From assembly GCA_944323285.1 (NCBI GenBank), contig CALURV010000024.1, positions 164,893-228,892 on the forward strand: a stretch of 64,000 bases of DNA. The letters are read 5' to 3'. Positions within the stretch are counted from its first letter, which is position 1. Every line of letters starts with the position of its first letter. The stretch is from Candidatus Gastranaerophilales bacterium (GTDB lineage: Bacteria > Cyanobacteriota > Vampirovibrionia > Gastranaerophilales > Gastranaerophilaceae). Shown here piece after piece: positions 57,761 to 64,000 of this stretch. The notes under the pieces are model-generated. The model had not been told where the DNA came from. It saw nothing but the letters and a program-made list of their open reading frames with translations, and made no database searches. Made by a program: the position numbers and the translations under genes.

Positions 57761-57769
57761 ATTATATCA
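57761..57769 (-). promoter_or_regulatory. candidate extended -10 promoter of hydCBA
   Basis: On the minus strand TGATATAAT (57769-57761) is an extended -10 (TG-N-TATAAT). It is 44 bases upstream of the hydC start. No good -35 is visible, as expected for extended -10 promoters. Confidence 0.5.
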
Positions 57770-57814
57770 TGCTAATTTTTTTCTTGTTATTTATTTTCAC
57801 TATTTTTACTTATT

Positions 57815-58984
57815 TCATACTTCTTTCTTTTTATATTTTCTCATATACTTTTTTACCATACCTTTGGAGTTTATAAGTACACTTATATTCCAAAGTTTAA
57901 AATATATGTCATCAGAATAATATGCTTTTTCTTCTGCTTTTTTCATATAGTTTTTAATGTTTATTAAATACAATTTATTATTTGATTTTTGGTATTTATT
58001 TAAATATGCTCTTGCTATTGCTAAATATATATATGGGTTTTCTGTGTTTATTGATATTGCTTTATTAAAATAATCTTCTGCGAAATCATCATTTACTCCG
58101 ATGTTCAAATATCCCATTATAATATTTGTATAAATATCATAAGGATATTCTTTTAATTTCTTTTTACAATCCATTATACTTAAACTATCAAAATCAGAAA
58201 TATTTAATATTTTATTATCTGGAAATAATGCATTTTCAATAACATATTTTTTATAATATTCTTTTGCTTTTGTTTTATCTTTTTCGGTATTGTCATAATA
58301 TTTTGCCAAATTTAAGTATATGTCTGACTTTAATAAATGATTGATATAAATATTTGGCTTTTCTATTTCAATAAGACTTTTTTCTAAATATTCTTTTTGT
58401 TTAATAAAATTCTCATTTTTTTCCTCTAATAAACTTAACTTATTATATGTATCCGCTAATAATAAATAAAATCTGTCTTCAGTCTTCTTTTCAGCAATTT
58501 CTAGCACTTTATTATAATAATTATGGGCATAATCTATTAAATTAGAATGATAATACGCATAACCTACATTCATATACAAAATTGCAAGTTTATATTCATC
58601 TGTTTCTAAAAGAGTTTCTTTTATTTTTTCTGCCTGTTTATAATAGTCAAAAGTAATGTCATTATTTCTATAGGTACTAGAGTATAAATTCCCCATAAAT
58701 GTTAAAATATCAGAACGCAACTCAATATCAGGATGTTTTTGTTCGTCAATTTTATTTAATGCACTATTACAATATGATTTAGCTAATTTACTGTCATTTA
58801 GATAGTAAACAATTTTGCACATATTATAAAAATTCTTTGCCTCTGGATTATCATTTAAATTTTTATTATACTCAATGTAAGCTTTTTTAAATTTAGATTT
58901 TAATATATAATCTTCTTCACTTGCAAAAGCAATATTTGAAACAAAAAAATATAAAACTATAATTAAAATTATTCTTTTAAACAT
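57815..58984 (-). CDS. exported TPR-repeat protein
   Basis: This 389-residue protein has a signal peptide (about 1-21, IILIIVLYFFVSNIAFASE) and TPR-type helical repeats over most of its length (LAILYMNVGYAYYHSNLIDY, YLNLAKYYDNTEKDKTKAKE, AEDYFNKAISINTENPYIYL). It probably scaffolds protein interactions in the periplasm; the partner is unknown. It is a single gene that reads toward hydC's upstream region, with the repeat copy C upstream. Confidence 0.85.
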   Translation of the reverse strand: MFKRIILIIVLYFFVSNIAFASEEDYILKSKFKKAYIEYNKNLNDNPEAKNFYNMCKIVYYLNDSKLAKSYCNSALNKIDEQKHPDIELRSDILTFMGNLYSSTYRNNDITFDYYKQAEKIKETLLETDEYKLAILYMNVGYAYYHSNLIDYAHNYYNKVLEIAEKKTEDRFYLLLADTYNKLSLLEEKNENFIKQKEYLEKSLIEIEKPNIYINHLLKSDIYLNLAKYYDNTEKDKTKAKEYYKKYVIENALFPDNKILNISDFDSLSIMDCKKKLKEYPYDIYTNIIMGYLNIGVNDDFAEDYFNKAISINTENPYIYLAIARAYLNKYQKSNNKLYLINIKNYMKKAEEKAYYSDDIYFKLWNISVLINSKGMVKKYMRKYKKKEV

Positions 58985-59050
58985 TTTTACCCTTTCTAAA
59001 TATTTCTATTATAAAAACTTTTTACTTTTCTTTCTATTTGTTTACAATAA

Positions 59051-59233
59051 ATTGTCCGAGAAAAAATTCACAATAAGCTGAAAGTGTGAGTGAATTTTTT
59101 TACAAAACAATACAAAAACTTTGTTTTTGAGTGAGCTTGTATCCGTAGTGAAACGAAAGTGAGCAGCGTTTTTAAAAGGTGAGTACCTTGTTAGCAAGGA
59201 TGACTCGGGAACAAAATGCGATACTGGATTAAA
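59051..59233 (+). repeat. dispersed repeat, copy C (full length)
   Basis: About 183 bases, starting ATTGTCCGAGAAAAAATTCA and ending GCGATACTGGATT, nearly identical to copy B at 41341. It fills most of the 58985-59297 gap between two divergent TPR genes. The inverted repeat AAAAAATTCAC / GTGAATTTTTT is present. The remaining bases hold only AT-rich promoter-like sequence. Confidence 0.92.
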
Positions 59234-59324
59234 ATTTAAACTAATAAATGTTATATATGACTATATGCATATTCTCATTGTTGATATAAAATAAAACATG
59301 AATATAAAGGGAGACTGGTCGATT

Positions 59325-61451
59325 ATGAAAAAACTTTTGAGCATTCTTATTTTATTTATTGCTATTCAAAATTATGCTTTTTCCCAAACTGTATATGATG
59401 ATAACTACCAGGAAAATCCAAATTATATACAAGGTAATAAGTATTTAAAAAATTCTCAATATTCAAGTGCTATAAATGAATTTAAAAAAGCATTAAGAAC
59501 AAATCCGAATGATATTTCATCAATCATAGGTCTTTCTAACTCATACAGTATGAGATCTGCTTACTACAATAACACGGTAAAGGCAACTGATAATGCAATA
59601 TCTGACCTTAAGTCTGCATTATTTTTCCTAAAATATTTTTCAGCAAACGAACAAAATTTTGCTTCTTCACAAACTATTTTAGGAATGGAAAAGAATTTAA
59701 ATACACTTGAAAGTTCAAAGAAACAAACGATTTCGCCATCTGAAATACTTTCTATGGCAAAAAATTCAAGAGTTAAAGGTGAATTTGCCGCTTCTGCTTA
59801 CGACTATTATAAATTAATTAACGATACAAAATACGCATTTGAAGCAAATTCTTCACTTGGCGATATTTATAAAATTTTTAACAGACCGGATAAAGCTTTA
59901 ACTTTCTATCAAAAAGCTCTTGCTGTAAAACCAGATAGCACAGAAACTCATTTAAAATTAGCAAGAACATATGAACAAATAAATGATTTTAATTCTTCTC
60001 TAAAAGAATATGATTATGCTCTTGCCAGTTCATCAGAAAGAGAAGATATTTTAAATTCGCTTGAAAGAATTTGGCAAAAAAAAGTAGATGAATATCCTCA
60101 AGATGCAGAAGCTCACGCTAATTTAGGTGTTGTTCTTCAAAAACAAAAAAGATATATTGAAGCTTTAACAGAATATCAAAAAGCAGAACAATTAAATCCA
60201 TCAAACTTAAATACAAAAATTAATATTGGAACTTTATTCCAAGAACAGAAAAAATATAATGAAGCTATTAATACATACGATAACATTCTTAAAATACAAC
60301 CATATAATGCAAAGGTTCTTGTTTATAAAGCAGAATGTTTAAAAGCCTTAAACAGAAATGAAGAAGCCGTTAATTTATATAAAACAGCACTAAACATTGA
60401 ACCAAAAAATACTCAAATAAAAGCTCAACTATATGATTTATTAAAAGATACTATGTCAACTGAAGAATTATTGGCTTTTCTATATAAAAATGTACAAAAC
60501 AGCCCTATGAATGCTGATTCATATTATGAATTTGCTTATGAACTTCATAAAGCAAACAAAATAGATGATGCTATTGTTTATTATCTTGAAACAATAAAAC
60601 TTGATAATAAAAAAATAGATGCTTATATTAATCTTTCACAAGCTTACAGGCAAAAAAAGAATTACCTAGATGCATATCAGGTAATACAAAAAGCAAAAAT
60701 GCTTGAACCAAAAAATGAACAAGTTTTAAAACAATTTGATATTGTTGCAAAAGAATACGCCTCAAATAAATATACGCTGGCAGCAAATGCTTTTCAGAGT
60801 GGTGATTATAGAAGGGCAATTGCGGAGTATCAATTAATTAGTCCCCCCACTGCAGATTCTCTTATTGGAATTGCTGCTTCATATCAAGCTTTAAAAAATA
60901 ATTCAGAAGCTATTAATTATTACAAAAAAGCTATGGATTTAGATAATACAAATGATGACATTCCTTTCTACATTGCTTCCATTTATGTAAATTCTAATGA
61001 CTTAGTTAATGCTAAAACGTTTTTAGATAAATCTATAACTATAAACCCAAATAATAAACAAGCAAAAGATTTGCTACAATATATTTCTGACAAACAAACA
61101 GAAAATCTTTTGACTGAAGCAGTTGAATTATATGATGCACAAAAATATAATGAAGCTATTGCTATGTTTAATAAAATAATTGCTACTAATCCTCAAAATT
61201 CTACTCTATATTACTATAGAGCGCTATCTTATGATGCTTTAAACAATTATCAAAAAGCTATCGAAGATTATAAGTCTACAATTAAATATGCTCCTGAAAT
61301 GGTAATAGCATATTATTCTTTAGCTGTTGATTATGATTCAATACAAAATTATACTCTTGCTAAAGAAAATTATAAAAAATATATAGATATGAGTGTAGAA
61401 GACAATGAATACAGACAATATGCTCAAAAAAGATATAATGAGATTAAATAA
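59325..61451 (+). CDS. exported TPR-repeat protein (long)
   Basis: Reading from the ATG at 59325 (MKKLLSILILFIAIQNYAFS signal peptide; an upstream ATG at 59298 is in frame), this protein of about 708 residues is built of many TPR repeats. Examples are ALTFYQKALAVKPDSTETHL, ALTEYQKAEQLNPSNLNTKI, AINYYKKAMDLDNTNDDI and AIEDYKSTIKYAPEMVIAYY. It probably organises proteins in the envelope. It overlaps dusB by one base (TAATG), so the two are co-transcribed. Confidence 0.87.
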   Translation: MKKLLSILILFIAIQNYAFSQTVYDDNYQENPNYIQGNKYLKNSQYSSAINEFKKALRTNPNDISSIIGLSNSYSMRSAYYNNTVKATDNAISDLKSALFFLKYFSANEQNFASSQTILGMEKNLNTLESSKKQTISPSEILSMAKNSRVKGEFAASAYDYYKLINDTKYAFEANSSLGDIYKIFNRPDKALTFYQKALAVKPDSTETHLKLARTYEQINDFNSSLKEYDYALASSSEREDILNSLERIWQKKVDEYPQDAEAHANLGVVLQKQKRYIEALTEYQKAEQLNPSNLNTKINIGTLFQEQKKYNEAINTYDNILKIQPYNAKVLVYKAECLKALNRNEEAVNLYKTALNIEPKNTQIKAQLYDLLKDTMSTEELLAFLYKNVQNSPMNADSYYEFAYELHKANKIDDAIVYYLETIKLDNKKIDAYINLSQAYRQKKNYLDAYQVIQKAKMLEPKNEQVLKQFDIVAKEYASNKYTLAANAFQSGDYRRAIAEYQLISPPTADSLIGIAASYQALKNNSEAINYYKKAMDLDNTNDDIPFYIASIYVNSNDLVNAKTFLDKSITINPNNKQAKDLLQYISDKQTENLLTEAVELYDAQKYNEAIAMFNKIIATNPQNSTLYYYRALSYDALNNYQKAIEDYKSTIKYAPEMVIAYYSLAVDYDSIQNYTLAKENYKKYIDMSVEDNEYRQYAQKRYNEIK

Positions 61452-62443
61452 TGAACGAAACACAACAAGAAAGTTTAGTTCAAATAGGTTCAGTGAAATT
61501 AAAAAGTAAAGTTTCACTTGCTCCTTTAGCCGGTATTACAGATTTTGTTTTAAGAGAATTAATTAGAACTTATTCAAAAACTTGTTTATTAACAACAGAA
61601 ATGATTAGCTCTGAGGCATTAGTTCAAAAAAATGATGCTAATATTGCATTTTCAAACTATAAAGAATCACCAATATCATTTCAAATAGAAGGTCATAAAC
61701 CGGAATTAATGGCAAAATCTGCTAAAATACTTGAAAAGAAAGCAGATATTATCGATATAAATATGGGCTGCCCTATAAATAAAATTGTTAAAGGTAATGA
61801 CGGCTGCTCTTTAATGAAAAATCCTAAGCTTGCATCAGACATTGTAATGGCAGTAAAAGAAGCTGTTAATATCCCTGTCACCTGTAAATTCCGTCTTGGA
61901 TGGAGTCAGGATTCTAAAAATTTTATAGAATTTGCTCAGTTAATGCAAGAATCTGGTGCATCAGCTGTTACCATTCATGCCAGAACACGTTCACAATTAT
62001 ACTCAGGTCTGGCAGATTGGAGTGAACTGGCAAAAATAAGAGGAAAAATTGATATTCCTTATTTTGCTAATGGCGACATAGTAAGTCCTGAATCTGCAAA
62101 AAAATGTCTGGAAATATCTAAGGCAGACGGTATTGCTATTGGCAGAGCTTCAATGGGCGACCCTTCTTTAATATATAGAACAGAAAAATACATAAATGAG
62201 AATATTTTACTTAAAGAACCTGATTTAATTGAGAAAATAAAAATGTTAAAAAATCATCTTGATAATGAAATTGCATTTAGAGGCGAGTTAAATGGTATAA
62301 AGTTCTTTAGAAAATTTTACCCTTGTTATATTAAAAATATCAGAGGCGGAGCTGAATTAAGACATAAACTTGTTACAGAACTTAATTATAATAATATTAT
62401 TTCAATTTTGAAAGAAATTTGTAATAATTATGGAAACAAATAA
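61451..62443 (+). CDS. dusB: tRNA-dihydrouridine synthase
   Basis: Dus enzymes reduce uridine in tRNA D loops using FMN. The 330-residue protein shows LAPLAGITDFVLRELI, the active-site NMGCPINKIVKGNDGCSLMK with catalytic Cys, KFRLGW and VTIHARTRSQLYSGLADW, and ADGIAIGRASMGDP for FMN phosphate. This pattern best fits DusB. It overlaps the long TPR gene by one base and the GIY-YIG gene by 14 bases. Confidence 0.95.
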   Translation: MNETQQESLVQIGSVKLKSKVSLAPLAGITDFVLRELIRTYSKTCLLTTEMISSEALVQKNDANIAFSNYKESPISFQIEGHKPELMAKSAKILEKKADIIDINMGCPINKIVKGNDGCSLMKNPKLASDIVMAVKEAVNIPVTCKFRLGWSQDSKNFIEFAQLMQESGASAVTIHARTRSQLYSGLADWSELAKIRGKIDIPYFANGDIVSPESAKKCLEISKADGIAIGRASMGDPSLIYRTEKYINENILLKEPDLIEKIKMLKNHLDNEIAFRGELNGIKFFRKFYPCYIKNIRGGAELRHKLVTELNYNNIISILKEICNNYGNK

Positions 62444-62699
62444 AAAATATTATATATATATAATACTTACAGTCAATAACAAACTTTATTGCGGTTATAC
62501 AGATAATGTTGAAAAAAGATTTAAAATGCATCTTGAAGGAAAAGGCGCTAAATTTACAAAAGCAAATAAACCGTTAAAACTTGTTTATACAAAAGAATTT
62601 AATACAAAACAAGAAGCTCAAAAAGAAGAATATAGAATTAAACATCTTCCAAGAAAAGAAAAGGAAAAATTAATATTTAATGTTAGTTTAACAGGCTAA
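62430..62699 (+). CDS. GIY-YIG domain protein (UPF0213-like)
   Basis: This 89-residue protein is a single GIY-YIG nuclease domain: YYIYIILTVNNKLYCGYTDNV, then KRFKMHLEGKGAKFTKANKP and QKEEYRIKHLPRKEKEKLI. Small free-standing members occur in many bacteria; a DNA-repair role is suggested for related YhbQ-type proteins but is unproven here. It overlaps dusB by 14 bases and converges on queH, overlapping it by 17 bases. Confidence 0.92.
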   Translation: METNKKYYIYIILTVNNKLYCGYTDNVEKRFKMHLEGKGAKFTKANKPLKLVYTKEFNTKQEAQKEEYRIKHLPRKEKEKLIFNVSLTG

Positions 62700-63219
62700 A
62701 TTCACAACCACAGTAACTTTGTCTGTAAAAATTTTCTTCTTTTGCAATTTTCATAGTTTTTAAAAAACCGTCTTGCTTTTTAAAATCTATATCTAAAAAT
62801 GTTAATTCATATTTATTCGCTATTTCTTTAGCTATATCAAATATTACTTTAGATTGCTTATGAGGGCTGACAGTAAGTGTAGTTGTAAAAAATTGATATT
62901 CAAGTTTAAAAGCTTTTAGTGCTGTAAAAAGCAGCCTGTATTCAAAACATCTGGCACATCTTTTTCCACGTTCAGGTTCATTTTCAAGCCCTATTATACA
63001 ATTATACCAGCCTTCTGAATCTTGTTTGTCAACTATTAACTCTACATCTTTCTTTTTAGAATATTTAATTAATTCATTCAATCGATTATCAAATTCTTCA
63101 GGAGGGAATATATTCGGATTAAAGAAATATAAAACAGGTTCATAGCCCATTTCACGCAACTTTTCAATGGGATATGCACTACAAGTAGCACAGCACGCAT
63201 GAAGTAATACTTTATTCAT
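62683..63219 (-). CDS. queH: epoxyqueuosine reductase QueH
   Basis: QueH (DUF208) performs the last step of queuosine synthesis, reducing epoxyqueuosine in tRNA. The 178-residue protein shows LLHACCATCSAYPIEKL, GKRCARCFEYRL and the C-terminal RQSYCGCEFSLLN, which hold the conserved Cys ligands. It starts inside the stop region of the upstream DsbA-like gene (8-base overlap), so the two are coupled. It is non-orthologous to QueG. Confidence 0.95.
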   Translation of the reverse strand: MNKVLLHACCATCSAYPIEKLREMGYEPVLYFFNPNIFPPEEFDNRLNELIKYSKKKDVELIVDKQDSEGWYNCIIGLENEPERGKRCARCFEYRLLFTALKAFKLEYQFFTTTLTVSPHKQSKVIFDIAKEIANKYELTFLDIDFKKQDGFLKTMKIAKEENFYRQSYCGCEFSLLN

Positions 63220-64000
63220 GTTTTATCTTTTCTTTTCCACCCTGTTCTATAACTATTTTTTTCAATTCAGGATAAGATGATATTCCAAGTATCTTTCTTA
63301 TTCCTATATATAAGGTTGGTGTTCCATCTACATTCTTAGAATCAGCAAATTCTATTGATTTTTTTATTTCTTCTTTTATTTCATTGCTATGAGCATCTTC
63401 TTTTAATTTTCTAATATCAAAATCTACCAATCTTGCTTTTTCTATTATATCTTTTTCCGTTTCGGGGTTCTCAGCAAATAATATATCAGACATTTCCCAA
63501 TATCTATTTTGTTTTGCTGCAGCTAAAGCATAACTCGTTTTTAAGCAGGAATTTTTATGCCCTTCAGATCTCATATTATGATTACAAGTTTTATCTAACG
63601 GAAGATTATGCTGAATAACTTTTACATTTTCAAATTCATTAATAATCCTATGTAAATATAAATTAGCTAGGAAACACCCACCGCAATTAAAATCCATAAA
63701 CTCATGAATAATAACATTAGCATCTTTTGGACCCATTATATTTCCATCAACTAAATTTCTATATTCATTAAATGCATTTAACATTTCCTTCTTCTTTGCT
63801 ATTTGAGGAGTTAAAATATTAGAAACCGTAGTATAAGAAAGAACTGAACTGGCAAGTAATATTAATAATACGAACCAAAATGCATATCGTTTTACTTTTA
63901 TTGCTTCTATAAAATCCTCTATACTTTGCTTTATTTCATAAAATAGTCCATTTCCCCAATTTTTTGATGTTAAAGCAATTAACAAATCAATTAAATATGT
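63212..64000 (-). CDS. DsbA-like membrane oxidoreductase, possibly the C-terminal part of a VKOR-DsbA fusion (partial)
   Basis: The frame is open to the window edge, so the N-terminus is missing. A TTG at 63985 is not needed as a start. Visible parts are a membrane helix (about 40-58 from 63985, FWFVLLILLASSVLSYTTV) and a thioredoxin-like DsbA domain with FMDFNCGGCFLANLYLHRII (CGGC active site) and VDGTPTLYIG (cis-Pro loop). It likely forms disulfides in the periplasm. VKOR-DsbA fusions are known in cyanobacteria and would fit, but only the part in the window can be seen. Confidence 0.75.
   Translation of the reverse strand, partial: TYLIDLLIALTSKNWGNGLFYEIKQSIEDFIEAIKVKRYAFWFVLLILLASSVLSYTTVSNILTPQIAKKKEMLNAFNEYRNLVDGNIMGPKDANVIIHEFMDFNCGGCFLANLYLHRIINEFENVKVIQHNLPLDKTCNHNMRSEGHKNSCLKTSYALAAAKQNRYWEMSDILFAENPETEKDIIEKARLVDFDIRKLKEDAHSNEIKEEIKKSIEFADSKNVDGTPTLYIGIRKILGISSYPELKKIVIEQGGKEKIKHE

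Noticed and set aside
57718..57814. Riboswitch or redox element in the hydC leader
   Set aside because: Only an extended -10 and a ribosome site can be recognised; no stable stem or palindromic operator was seen.

Overview
The window is a very AT-rich bacterial chromosome segment with tightly packed genes in short operons and almost no IS-like content. Three LPS-export type proteins (LptD-like at 9987, LptC-like at 42724, LptA-like at 43320) and an AsmA/TamB-like protein (35797) indicate a two-membrane envelope. A trimeric [FeFe]-hydrogenase (hydCBA, 53590-57717) and the absence of visible respiratory genes suggest an anaerobic fermenter. The standard code is used (TGA acts as stop). Together with many lineage-specific proteins carrying a short N-terminal Val/Ile-Ser-Phe motif, this points to a non-photosynthetic relative of Cyanobacteria (Melainabacteria/Vampirovibrionia, probably Gastranaerophilales). 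That assignment is inference from gene content, not from a marker phylogeny.

Layout. 1-2100: tRNA-Glu, a membrane-anchored SLT-like muramidase candidate, a secreted His/Lys-rich small protein flanked by inverted copies of a dispersed repeat, and tRNA-Arg. 2268-8655: ATP-grasp protein, glmS with a small coupled ORF, serB, a short GT35 alpha-glucan phosphorylase homologue and 5-formyl-THF cyclo-ligase. 8731-13906: envelope block (micro membrane protein, EnvC-like M23 protein, LptD-like protein, secreted phospholipase D-like protein). 14061-22032: XRE regulator, tRNA-Ser, tRNA(CAT), ROK kinase, EF-hand/RTX-like calcium-binding protein, hpf, leuD, small winged-helix protein, tyrS-cysE and a motif-bearing hypothetical protein. 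22145-28971: split chromate transporter, HNH nuclease, papain-like protein, DJ-1/PfpI protein, hisB with a HisC-HAD fusion, SIMPL protein and a membrane protein. 28979-40974: ligA, Orn/Lys/Arg decarboxylase with a radical SAM gene, cation/H+ antiporter, DMT transporter, AsmA-like protein, a second papain-like protein and a repeat protein ending in a J-domain. 41173-50853: tRNA-Phe, CCG-domain Fe-S protein, lptC-lptA-radical SAM operon, ArsB/NhaD-type transporter, metG-prfB, rph and a motif-bearing membrane protein. 50895-64000: zinc alcohol dehydrogenase, large motif-bearing membrane protein, Met-rich micro-ORF, hydCBA, two TPR proteins, dusB, GIY-YIG protein, queH and a DsbA-like protein that runs off the window edge.

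How the parts work together. The housekeeping genes serve translation (tyrS, metG, prfB, hpf, dusB, queH, tRNAs), amino-acid synthesis (serB, cysE, leuD, hisB, hisC-HAD), one-carbon and sugar metabolism (fau, glmS, glucokinase, GT35) and redox balance (hydCBA).

The most unusual signal is a set of seven otherwise unrelated, mostly uncharacterised proteins that carry [VI]-S-F within the first ~51 residues. They include two related Cys-His-Asp papain-like proteins, an SLT-like muramidase candidate, a J-domain repeat protein, two membrane proteins and a small protein. This may be an undescribed N-terminal sorting or processing tag. A second signal is a ~185 bp dispersed repeat present as full, deleted, end-only and palindromic copies in intergenic spaces. 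A third is the GT35 homologue, which has lost the PLP-binding lysine.
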